NCBI RefSeq assembly: GCF_000938265.1
Contig: NZ_JYFC01000008.1
Span: 62,001-126,000, forward strand
Direction of reading: 5' to 3'
DNA: 64,000 bases
Source: Agreia bicolorata
Lineage (GTDB): Bacteria; Actinomycetota; Actinomycetes; Actinomycetales; Microbacteriaceae
This document shows positions 1 through 7,209 of this stretch, one piece after another; within the stretch, counting starts at the first letter, position 1, and every line of letters begins with the position of its first letter. The notes below the pieces were generated by a model. It searched no databases and was not told where the DNA came from. It was given only the letters and a program-made list of their open reading frames with translations. The translations under genes were made by a program, and so were the position numbers.

Positions 1-341
1 AGATCGGTGTCAATCTCCGCGCGTTCAGCTACAACGTCGACGGTCGGATCGGGTACATCCTGAATCCCGAGATCATCGAGCTGTCGGGGGAGCCGCAACT
101 CGTCGATGAGGGATGCCTCTCCGTGCCCGGGCTCTGGTTTCCCACGCTCCGGCACCCGTTCGCACGGGCGACCGGCATCGACCTCGATGGCAACGCGATC
201 GAGGTATCGGGAACCGGAGTGATGGCGCAAGCTCTGCAGCACGAGACCGATCACCTCGATGGCCTGCTCTACCTCGATCGGCTCGACAAGCCGGCACGAC
301 GCGAGGCCATGAAGCAGGTGCGAGAGTCTGACTGGTTCTAG
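1..341 (+). CDS. def: Peptide deformylase, C-terminal part (5' end outside window)
   Basis: This enzyme removes the N-terminal formyl group from nascent proteins at the ribosome exit and uses a bound metal ion. The reading frame is already open at base 3 and ends at TAG 339-341, leaving about 112 residues. Visible family motifs are EGCLSVPG (Glu codon at base 108, metal-binding Cys codon at 114-116) and the HEXXH-type QHETDHLDG (first His codon at 240-242), in the expected order. The N-terminal motif with the GXGXAAXQ signature lies before the window. Its stop overlaps the stop of the convergent TetR gene in the tetranucleotide CTAG. The assignment is secure; only the start is missing. Confidence 0.96.
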   Translation, partial: IGVNLRAFSYNVDGRIGYILNPEIIELSGEPQLVDEGCLSVPGLWFPTLRHPFARATGIDLDGNAIEVSGTGVMAQALQHETDHLDGLLYLDRLDKPARREAMKQVRESDWF

Positions 342-1000
342 GCTGCGGCAGGATCTGGTGCCGGGTGACCGGCCCCTGCTATGTCTATTGCGCTGACACT
401 CTGAACCCGTGACGATGCGTCTGCGATGCCCCAGGACTCGAACAGGGGAGCCCACAGAGACTTGAGTCGGATCTCCAATTCATCGGCGTTCACCGTCGTT
501 GATCCGCCCACCAGGCCGAACGTGGCGCTGAGGAGGAGTCCGACGGTTCGCTCGGGGAGCTCGTCGGGATTGCCGCCGGAGTCGCGCACAGCGATTTCGA
601 GCTGCTGCCTCACGGTCGTCGCCCAGTCGAAATCGCGGGGCACGTCGATTCCCGCATCGAGAAGCTCGTGCAGCAACCTCGTCGCGCCCCCCGCAAGAGG
701 GCAGGAACGGGCGTCGAGAGACGTCGTCAAAAGAAACGCGGTGAGTCGTTCGAGACCCGGCGGATGAGGCAGCCTCTCGTACAGGCTCGTCCACCGCAGC
801 TGCTGCTGCTCGATCACCGCAGTGGCGAGGGCCAGTTTCGACGGGAACAGGTGGTATCCGATGGCGGATTTCGGCTTGCCCATCGCCTCGGCAACGCGCG
901 AGAACGTTGTCGCCTCGTATCCATACGTGCCGAACTGTCGACCGGCGGCCTCGACGATGGCAGCCTTCGACGCTTCCATCGCTTGCACTCGTCGATTCAT
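338..1000 (-). CDS. TetR/AcrR family transcriptional regulator
   Basis: A 220-residue one-component repressor-type protein. An N-terminal helix-turn-helix lies at about residues 10-55 (start of helix 1 at [17 protein letters not shown], recognition region [15 protein letters not shown]), followed by a variable ligand-binding domain. The spacing and the [12 protein letters not shown] stretch resemble the gamma-butyrolactone receptor-like branch, but the ligand cannot be read from sequence. The ATG at 1000 is chosen because GAGGAGGG lies just upstream; a longer frame to 1042 has no such site. A TATAAT -10 element lies at 1044-1049, and a half-operator similar to the palindrome at 1886-1899 lies next to it, so autoregulation is likely. 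The neighbouring secreted chorismate mutase is the probable target. Confidence 0.9.
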   Translation of the reverse strand: MNRRVQAMEASKAAIVEAAGRQFGTYGYEATTFSRVAEAMGKPKSAIGYHLFPSKLALATAVIEQQQLRWTSLYERLPHPPGLERLTAFLLTTSLDARSCPLAGGATRLLHELLDAGIDVPRDFDWATTVRQQLEIAVRDSGGNPDELPERTVGLLLSATFGLVGGSTTVNADELEIRLKSLWAPLFESWGIADASSRVQSVSAIDIAGAGHPAPDPAAA

Positions 1001-1043
1001 TGCCCTCCTCGACCCGCTGATCCGGCACTGTGCGAGAGGCACA

Positions 1044-1068
1044 ATTATACGGAGGCCGATCGTCTGAG
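1044..1068 (-). promoter_or_regulatory. Promoter of the TetR gene with overlapping half-operator
   Basis: Read on the minus strand, a perfect TATAAT lies at 1049-1044, about 44 bases before the ATG at 1000. Directly upstream, 1057-1068 reads CTCAGACGATCG, which matches one arm and the centre of the perfect palindrome at 1886-1899 upstream of the chorismate mutase gene. The half-site lies in the -35/-10 spacer. That is a classical position for autorepression by the TetR protein; that it binds here is inference. Confidence 0.6.
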
Positions 1069-1099
1069 CTGCTCTATCGCGAGGCCGCGGCTTGTCGGG

Positions 1100-1777
1100 T
1101 CAGCCTGCGCAGAACGATGCCCAGGCCACCCGCACGGCCTTGCGCTCGAGCGAGTCCATTCCCGGATACGTTCGATCACGCTCGGTGTCGACGGCGTGCG
1201 AACAGCGCGAGTCGTTCGCCACGGCGGACGCATCACCGATCGCGGTCACGAGCGCGGTGTCGATGGAGTCGAGCTGAGGTCGGATGGCGGCGAGGTCGGG
1301 AGCGGTCGTCGGCGCCGCTTCGGGGTCGTGCTTCCACGTGGTGAAGAGACCCTTCTGAATCACCTTGCTAGCGCTGATCTGCGCACGAATCACGCGTTCC
1401 ACCAGGGCGGGGTCCACGCCATCCTTCGTCGCGAGCGCGACCGCCTCGTCGACGACGGCCTGCTCCCGTGCGGCGTCTGTGATGGGTTTTCCGCTCAGCC
1501 ACTTTGATTGGGCGACGGGGGTGGCGAGCGCGAGTCGTTGCGCGACGAGGGATCCGATCGGATCGAGTTCGCCCGCGCCATCCGTGTGAAGTTGTGCTGA
1601 GGCGCGTGTGACCGAGGACTGCTCGACTGCTGCGGACATGTCGGACGCGGTGGCGCTTTCCGTGGAGCCGATGATGCCCGTGAAAGCAACGCCGAGAATC
1701 ACCGCGCCGGCGAGAGCGCGAGAGACGCCGCCGCGCCGAGAAGTCTGAAACTGCGTCGTGGTGCGGATGCGTGGCAT
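1100..1777 (-). CDS. Secreted chorismate mutase (AroQ-gamma type)
   Basis: Converts chorismate to prephenate; the gamma class acts outside the cytoplasm. The protein has 225 residues. The first 45 form a Sec-type signal (RTTTQFQTSRRGG, hydrophobic SRALAGAVILGVAFTGIIG, then small residues near ATASD). The mature part aligns by eye with M. tuberculosis Rv1885c: LVAQRLALATPVAQSKW with the catalytic Arg/Lys pattern, then VIRAQISASKVIQ, FTTWKHDPEAAP and PDLAAIRPQLDSID. Two Cys near the C-terminus (SRCSH and SFCAG) match the family disulfide. The ATG at 1777 is preceded by AAGGGAG. It lies between the TetR gene and fadD, with a TetR-like operator upstream. The physiological role of secreted mutases is unclear. 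Confidence 0.9.
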   Translation of the reverse strand: MPRIRTTTQFQTSRRGGVSRALAGAVILGVAFTGIIGSTESATASDMSAAVEQSSVTRASAQLHTDGAGELDPIGSLVAQRLALATPVAQSKWLSGKPITDAAREQAVVDEAVALATKDGVDPALVERVIRAQISASKVIQKGLFTTWKHDPEAAPTTAPDLAAIRPQLDSIDTALVTAIGDASAVANDSRCSHAVDTERDRTYPGMDSLERKAVRVAWASFCAG

Positions 1778-2001
1778 GAATGTCTCCCTTGCTGATTGGT
1801 CGACTGCGTCGGCGGCGCGCCGCAACAGTTCGTCGGATGACGTCCGCCAGGGAGTGGGGCGGCACTGATCCGCTGTCCCTTTACCTAGACGATCGTCTAA
1901 GTAGATGATTCACGAGCGCGACGGTGCCCCGTGACCAACCCGGCAAGTTTTCAGTGAATCGGAAGCTGCTGGGGAGGCACGGCGACCGCGCATCAGCGGC
2001 G
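1778..2001. other. Intergenic region between fadD and the chorismate mutase gene
   Basis: This 224-base gap contains the chorismate mutase ribosome-binding site (AAGGGAG at its low-coordinate edge) and a perfect 14-bp palindrome at 1886-1899. I see no additional gene and no obvious terminator with a T-tract for the fadD transcript that ends at 2002. Confidence 0.5.
1886..1899. promoter_or_regulatory. Probable TetR operator, perfect palindrome
   Basis: TAGACGATCGTCTA is a perfect 14-bp dyad about 110 bases upstream of the chorismate mutase ATG. One arm plus the centre (CGATCGTCT.AG) recurs at 1057-1068 in the promoter of the adjacent TetR gene. Sharing the motif between the regulator's own promoter and the neighbouring gene is the usual signature of a local TetR operator. 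Binding is inferred, not shown. Confidence 0.6.
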
Positions 2002-3828
2002 CTACAGAATGAGCGATTGGCCCTCGGTCGACGGCGCCGCCTGGTAGATACGCTCTACATCGTCGGCGAAGTCTTTCATGATCACGTGCCGCTTGATCGT
2101 GAGCTTCGGAGTCAAGTGACCCGAATTCTCGGTGAGATCGTTGCTCAGCACCACGAATTTGCGAATGGACTCAGCGCGTGAGACGGTGCTGTTCGCCTCG
2201 TCGACGGCACGCTGGATTTCGGCGAGCACGGCCGGGTTCTGGGCCGCCTCGGCGAGCGAAAGAGTGGACGGTTGGCCGTTGTTGCCGAGCCAGACTGGCA
2301 GCATCTCGGGATCGAGCGTGATCAGCGCCGAGATGAACGGCTTCTGATCGCCGACCACGATGACCTGCCCCACAAGAGGATTCGCGCGGATCGGGTCCTC
2401 GAGCACAGCGGGCGCGACGTTCTTGCCCGCAGCCGTCACGATGATCTCCTTCTTGCGTCCCGTGATGGTGAGGAAGCCGTCGGAGTCGAATGCCCCGATG
2501 TCGCCCGTCTTGAACCAGGTGCCGTCCATGGCCTCCCTGGTCGCTTCCTCGTTGTTCCAATACCCCGCGAACACGTTGATGCCGGAGACCTGGATCTCGC
2601 CGTCGTCGGCGATTCTCACTCCCACACCGGGAAGCGCGGGGCCGACCGTGCCGATCTTGAACTTCGAGACGAGGTTGACGGTCGCGGGCGCTGTCGTCTC
2701 TGTGAGCCCGTATCCCTCGAGGATCTTGATGCCCAGGCTGCGGTAGAAGTGGCCGAGGCGGTGGCCGAGTGGGGCGGACCCCGACACCGCGTACTGCACA
2801 CGGCCGCCCATGGCCTGTCGGATCTTCGAGAGAACGAGACGGTCGAAGAGCGCGAACCTCAGTCGCAGTCCGAGGGGCACCTTTCCCGCGTCCAGAGCGA
2901 CCGAGTGCTCGATCGCGGTGGCGGCGGCCTTGCGGAAGATCGTCCCCTTTCCACCAGTCTCGGCCTTCTGCTCCGATGAGTTGTAGACCTTCTCGAAGAC
3001 ACGGGGCACTGCGAGCAGGAACGTGGGGCGGAAGCTTGCGAGCGAGGTCAGCAGCTTCTTTGTGTCTGGCTGGTGCCCGACCTTGACGCCGGCGTGCACG
3101 CAGAGCACCGAGATGAATCGGGCGAAGATGTGCGCCGTCGTGATGAACAGCAGGGTGGATGCTCCGGGCTCAAGCATCTCCTTCATTGCGACCCCGGCGT
3201 TGCGGCTGAGTTCAACGAAGTTGGAGTGCGTGAGCATGCAGCCCTTCGGTCTGCCCGTTGTCCCCGATGTGTAGATGAGAGTCGCGAGGTCGCTTCCTGA
3301 AGCACTCGACCGTGCGGCCTCAAGAGCCTCGTCGCTCACATCGGCTCCAGACGCCACGATCTTGTCGAGGTCGCCGAGGTCGATCTGCCAGACCTGGTTG
3401 ATCAGGGGCAGCTCTGGGTGCACCTCGTCGAATCTCGCGAAGTGATCCGCTGTCTCGAGGATCACGGCGACAGCGCCCGAGTCGCTCAAATTCCACTGAA
3501 CCTGACTGGGAGACGACGTCTCGTAGATCGGCACGAGAATGGCCCCCGCGAACCACGTGGCGAAGTCGACCACGGTCCACTCATAGCGGGTCTTGCACAT
3601 AAAGCCGATCTTGTCGCCCGGCTTGATGCCGCTGGCGATGAGCCCCTTCGCCGTCGCGCGCACCCGGTGCAGGAATTCGGCGACGGTGACCTCGCTCCAC
3701 GCATCGTCTCCGTCGGGAACGGCGAAAAGCGGCGCGTCTGGCGTGGCGGATGCCCGAGCGAGCAGCAGGTCGGTGGCGTTCGCGTCGGGGTCAGCCTTCA
3801 CAACGGCGGGTACAGAGAATTCTTCCAC
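2002..3828 (-). CDS. Long-chain fatty-acid--CoA ligase (FadD15-like AMP-dependent synthetase)
   Basis: Activates fatty acids to acyl-CoA through an acyl-adenylate. The 608-residue length is typical for the FadD15/FACL group. The AMP-binding P-loop TLIYTSGTTGRPKGCMLTHSN is near residue 190, the GYGLTETTAPATVN motif lies mid-protein, and GTWFKTGDIGAFDSDGF followed by ITGRKKEIIVTAAGKNVAP marks the hinge and C-terminal domain, including the ligase Lys region. The GTG at 3828 has AAAGGAG six bases upstream. It is divergent from the glucokinase gene. The chain length used cannot be judged. Confidence 0.93.
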   Translation of the reverse strand: MEEFSVPAVVKADPDANATDLLLARASATPDAPLFAVPDGDDAWSEVTVAEFLHRVRATAKGLIASGIKPGDKIGFMCKTRYEWTVVDFATWFAGAILVPIYETSSPSQVQWNLSDSGAVAVILETADHFARFDEVHPELPLINQVWQIDLGDLDKIVASGADVSDEALEAARSSASGSDLATLIYTSGTTGRPKGCMLTHSNFVELSRNAGVAMKEMLEPGASTLLFITTAHIFARFISVLCVHAGVKVGHQPDTKKLLTSLASFRPTFLLAVPRVFEKVYNSSEQKAETGGKGTIFRKAAATAIEHSVALDAGKVPLGLRLRFALFDRLVLSKIRQAMGGRVQYAVSGSAPLGHRLGHFYRSLGIKILEGYGLTETTAPATVNLVSKFKIGTVGPALPGVGVRIADDGEIQVSGINVFAGYWNNEEATREAMDGTWFKTGDIGAFDSDGFLTITGRKKEIIVTAAGKNVAPAVLEDPIRANPLVGQVIVVGDQKPFISALITLDPEMLPVWLGNNGQPSTLSLAEAAQNPAVLAEIQRAVDEANSTVSRAESIRKFVVLSNDLTENSGHLTPKLTIKRHVIMKDFADDVERIYQAAPSTEGQSLIL

Positions 3829-4011
3829 GTCAACTCCTTTGTCAACAGGTCAATGTGCTCGTCGGCGGGTGGGCCGATGCTCCGGCCAAATGGTGCTGCA
3901 TGGTGCCGGATAACTACACTCTACTTGGCGCATTCGATCCTTTGTCGGAACGCGCATCGCAAGTGACGTCCTTGCCTCACCCGGCCGGCGACGTGGAAGG
4001 ACACGGGTTTC
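3829..4011. promoter_or_regulatory. Divergent promoter region fadD / glucokinase
   Basis: 183 bases separate two divergent starts. It holds the fadD ribosome-binding site (AAAGGAG on the minus strand), a GGAAGGAC site before the glucokinase ATG, and -10-like hexamers such as TACACT at 3915-3920 on the plus strand. No convincing -35 partner or operator dyad was recognised. Confidence 0.35.
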
Positions 4012-4959
4012 ATGCACGCCATCGGCATCGACATCGGCGGAACCAAGATCGCCGGAGCGCTGGTCGACGACCTCGGGCAGATCGTGCGATTCGACCGACG
4101 GCCCACCCAGGCCGTCGACATCCAGAACATCGAGGACTCGGTCGTCGCGATGATCATCGAGCTGGCTGACGGCTACGACGTCGCTGCGGTCGGTGTGGCC
4201 GCCGCCGGGTTCATCGACGCGGCGCAGTCGACCGTGTATTACGCCCCGAACATCAGCTATCGCAATGAGCCGTTCCGCGAGAAGCTCGAGCGGCGTGTGC
4301 CGTACCGCGTCATCATCGAGAATGACGCGAATGCCGCGGGGTGGGCGGAGTTCCGATACGGAGCCGGGCGGCTCGTGAGCGACATGTGCATGCTCACCAT
4401 CGGCACGGGTGTCGGGGGCGCAATCGTCTCGACCGATCGTATGTTCCGCGGCGGCTTCGGTGCGGCCGCCGAACTCGGCCACATGCGTGTCGTTCCCGAT
4501 GGGCTGCCGTGCGGTTGTGGGGCACGCGGATGCATCGAGCAATACGGCTCGGGCCGAGCGCTGCTGCGCTATTCGAACGAATTGGCGGATGCCGGCGGCA
4601 TCGGCATCGGGTTGGCTGCCGCGCGGGCTCGCGTGGGCGTGCTCACGGGACACGAGGTGAGCGAGCTCATCCAGGCTGGAGACCCGGGGGCACTCGCTGC
4701 CCTGCGTGAACTCGGCCATTGGATCGGACAGGCGAGCGCCAGCCTTGCAGCGGTGCTCGATCCACAGCTTTTTGTGATCGGTGGGGGAGTCGCCCAGGCG
4801 GGAGACCTGCTGCTCGACCCCATCCGGCAGTCTTTTCTCGACAATCTGCCCGCCCGCGGCTATCACCCCGAACCGGAGTTCAGGATCGCCGAACTCGTCA
4901 ACGACGCGGGGGTCGTCGGCGCCGCCGATCTCGCACGTCTCTACGCCGCGCAGATCTGA
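4012..4959 (+). CDS. glk: ROK-family glucokinase
   Basis: Phosphorylates glucose to glucose-6-phosphate in the cytoplasm. The 315-residue protein begins with the ATP-binding signature IGIDIGGTKIAGALV. It carries the ROK sugar-binding stretch ENDANAAGWAEF with its catalytic Asp, the GTGVGGAIV phosphate loop, and the zinc-binding ELGHM...CGCGARGCIEQY motif, whose His and Cys residues define ROK kinases. The motif set fits actinobacterial GlkA-type glucokinase. Polyphosphate use or a different hexose specificity cannot be excluded. The acyltransferase gene starts 14 bases after its stop, so the two are probably co-transcribed. Confidence 0.87.
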   Translation: MHAIGIDIGGTKIAGALVDDLGQIVRFDRRPTQAVDIQNIEDSVVAMIIELADGYDVAAVGVAAAGFIDAAQSTVYYAPNISYRNEPFREKLERRVPYRVIIENDANAAGWAEFRYGAGRLVSDMCMLTIGTGVGGAIVSTDRMFRGGFGAAAELGHMRVVPDGLPCGCGARGCIEQYGSGRALLRYSNELADAGGIGIGLAAARARVGVLTGHEVSELIQAGDPGALAALRELGHWIGQASASLAAVLDPQLFVIGGGVAQAGDLLLDPIRQSFLDNLPARGYHPEPEFRIAELVNDAGVVGAADLARLYAAQI

Positions 4960-4973
4960 GCTGAAGGCACACG

Positions 4974-5663
4974 ATGTTCTACTGGATCATGAAGAACCTG
5001 ATCGCCGGACCGATCGTGCTCACGGTGTTCCGCCCATGGATCCGCGGACTCGAGAACGTGCCCCGCTCGGGCGGCGCCATCCTGGCGAGCAACCATCTGT
5101 CGTTCATCGATTCCGTGATCCTTCCACTTGTCCTCTCGCGCCGGGTATCCTTCCTCGCCAAGAGCGATTACTTCACCGGCAAGGGCATCAAGGGTGCACT
5201 CGTGCGAGGGTTCTTTCTCGCAACCGGGCAGCTGCCGATCGATCGCTCCGGCGGCAAGGCATCGGAGGCGTCGCTGAACACAGGGCTCGGCGTGCTGGGA
5301 CGGGGCGACCTTCTCGGCATCTACCCTGAGGGCACGCGGAGTCCCGACGCCAAGATGTACCGGGGACGCACCGGTGTCGCGAGGATGGTTCTCGAGGCCG
5401 GCGTTCCCGTCATCCCCGTGGCGATGATCGACACTCACAAGGTCATGGCCATCGGAACGAAGGTGCCGAAGATCAGGAGAGTTGGCGTCATCATCGGTGA
5501 GCCGCTAGATTTCTCTAGGTTCGAGGGGTTGGAATCCGACCGATTCATTCTTCGAAGCGTCACCGACGAGATCATGTACGAACTGCAGCGGCTCTCGGGC
5601 CAGGAATACGCAGACGTCTACGCGACTTCGGTAAAGGAGAAACGGACGAACGTCGTCCGTTGA
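4974..5663 (+). CDS. plsC: 1-acyl-sn-glycerol-3-phosphate acyltransferase (PlsC family)
   Basis: Adds the second acyl chain to lysophosphatidate in phospholipid synthesis at the inner face of the membrane. The 229-residue protein carries the NHXXXXD catalytic motif as NHLSFID (residues about 39-45) and the glycerophosphate-binding YPEGTRSPD motif about 75 residues later. Its N-terminus is hydrophobic and amphipathic. GAAGG lies six bases before the ATG. The order glucokinase, plsC, DAHP synthase recurs in other actinobacteria. Acyl acceptor specificity within the PlsC family is not certain. Confidence 0.9.
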   Translation: MFYWIMKNLIAGPIVLTVFRPWIRGLENVPRSGGAILASNHLSFIDSVILPLVLSRRVSFLAKSDYFTGKGIKGALVRGFFLATGQLPIDRSGGKASEASLNTGLGVLGRGDLLGIYPEGTRSPDAKMYRGRTGVARMVLEAGVPVIPVAMIDTHKVMAIGTKVPKIRRVGVIIGEPLDFSRFEGLESDRFILRSVTDEIMYELQRLSGQEYADVYATSVKEKRTNVVR

Positions 5664-5727
5664 CGCGGCCGGCCCTCAGGGCGCATGGTTCGCACACCCG
5701 AGTAGAAACAGATACGGAAACCCTCAC

Positions 5728-7107
5728 GTGGTAGATCCAACCGAACAGGTCGTTCAAGCAGATGAATCTGTGATCGCCGGGTTGGACTATTGGCGAGGAC
5801 TTCCGGTCAAGCAGCAGCCGACCTGGCCAGACAGCGTGGCCGTCGAATCGGCATCGGCCGAGATCGCCGGCCTGCCCCCTCTCGTCTTCGCGGGCGAGGT
5901 CGACAATCTGCGCGACAGACTGGCCGTGGCCGCTCGAGGAGAGGCCTTCCTTCTCCAGGGGGGCGACTGCGCCGAGACCTTCTCCGGCGCAACGGCCGAG
6001 CAGATCCGTAATCGTGTCAAGACCGTTCTGCAGATGGCCGTGGTGCTCACCTACGGCGCCTCGATGCCCGTCATCAAGATGGGACGCATGGCGGGGCAGT
6101 TCGCGAAGCCTCGGTCGAGTGATACCGAGACACGCGGATCCGTCACCCTGCCCGCCTACCGGGGCGACATCGTCAACGGCTACGACTTCACACCCGAGTC
6201 CCGCGAGGCGGACCCTCGTCGACTCGTGCAGGGTTACCACACAGCGGCGTCGACCCTCAATCTGATCCGCGCATTCACCCAGGGCGGCTTCGCCGACCTC
6301 AGGCAGGTGCACGACTGGAACAAGGGCTTCACGTCGAACCCGGCCAACGTCAGATACGAGCACCTCGCTCGCGAGATAGACCGCGCCGTCAAGTTCATGA
6401 TCGCGTGCGGGGCGGACTTCGAGGCGCTCAAGCGTACGGAGTTCTTCGTGAGCCACGAGGCTCTGCTCTTCGATTACGAGCGCCCGATGACCCGCATCGA
6501 CTCGCGCACGGGAACCCCGTACAACACGTCGAGCCATTTCTTGTGGATCGGGGAGCGCACCCGTGACCTCGACGGTGCCCACGTCGACTTCCTCAGTCGC
6601 GTGCGCAACCCGATCGGGGTCAAGCTCGGTCCCAGCACCACGGGCGACGACATGCTGCGTCTCATCGACAAGCTCGACCCGAATCGCGAGCCCGGTCGTC
6701 TCACCTTCATCACCCGTATGGGCGCCGGCAAGATCCGCGACGCCTTGCCTCCTCTGCTCGAGACGATCAAGTCGGCGGACGCCACTCCTCTGTGGGTGAC
6801 AGATCCGATGCACGGCAACGGATTGACTACTCCGACGGGATACAAGACGCGTCGTTTCGACGATGTGGTCGACGAGGTCAAGGGCTTCTTCGAGGCGCAC
6901 CGCGCGGCGGGCACCCACCCGGGAGGAATCCACGTGGAGCTCACGGGCGACGACGTCACCGAGTGCCTCGGCGGCTCGGAGCACATCGACGAGGCAGATC
7001 TGGCGACGCGGTACGAATCACTGTGCGACCCCCGCCTCAATCACATGCAGTCTCTCGAACTCGCGTTCCTCGTGGCCGAGGAGCTCGGCGAGGTTCGCAA
7101 GGCCTAG
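5728..7107 (+). CDS. aroG: Class II 3-deoxy-7-phosphoheptulonate (DAHP) synthase
   Basis: First committed enzyme of the shikimate pathway, joining phosphoenolpyruvate and erythrose-4-phosphate. At 459 residues it is the plant/actinobacterial class II form. Recognisable stretches are QQPTWPD near the N-terminus, FLLQGGDCAETF with the metal-binding Cys, GRMAGQFAKPRSSDTE, the conserved FFVSHEALLFDYE and WVTDPMHGNG. In mycobacteria this enzyme binds the partner chorismate mutase AroQ-delta; the mutase at 1100-1777 is instead the secreted class and is not that partner. The start is GTG with only a weak upstream GGAAA. A strong hairpin follows the stop. Confidence 0.95.
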   Translation: MVDPTEQVVQADESVIAGLDYWRGLPVKQQPTWPDSVAVESASAEIAGLPPLVFAGEVDNLRDRLAVAARGEAFLLQGGDCAETFSGATAEQIRNRVKTVLQMAVVLTYGASMPVIKMGRMAGQFAKPRSSDTETRGSVTLPAYRGDIVNGYDFTPESREADPRRLVQGYHTAASTLNLIRAFTQGGFADLRQVHDWNKGFTSNPANVRYEHLAREIDRAVKFMIACGADFEALKRTEFFVSHEALLFDYERPMTRIDSRTGTPYNTSSHFLWIGERTRDLDGAHVDFLSRVRNPIGVKLGPSTTGDDMLRLIDKLDPNREPGRLTFITRMGAGKIRDALPPLLETIKSADATPLWVTDPMHGNGLTTPTGYKTRRFDDVVDEVKGFFEAHRAAGTHPGGIHVELTGDDVTECLGGSEHIDEADLATRYESLCDPRLNHMQSLELAFLVAEELGEVRKA

Positions 7108-7128
7108 CGTCCGCCGATAGATTCAGGC

Positions 7129-7178
7129 GCGCTCGGCCTCGGATGCCTTACACATCCGAGGCCGAGCGCTTCGCTTTT
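7129..7178. terminator. Bidirectional transcription terminator, 17-bp perfect hairpin
   Basis: GCGCTCGGCCTCGGATG at 7129-7145 is the exact reverse complement of 7153-7169, with a 7-base loop, followed on the plus strand by TTCGCTTTT. It lies between the convergent aroG and pknL genes, so it probably ends both transcripts. Confidence 0.85.
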
Positions 7179-7209
7179 CGAGGGGCGGTGCCGGGAGGCG
7201 GCACGGTGC

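Noticed and set aside
1871-1920. CTAGACGAT-like sequence near 11873 as a further TetR operator
   Set aside because: Only one arm matches, without dyad symmetry, and it lies far from the regulator; probably chance.
5572-6984. 470-codon frame antisense to the DAHP synthase
   Set aside because: Shadow of a highly conserved gene on the plus strand; residue composition is not protein-like.
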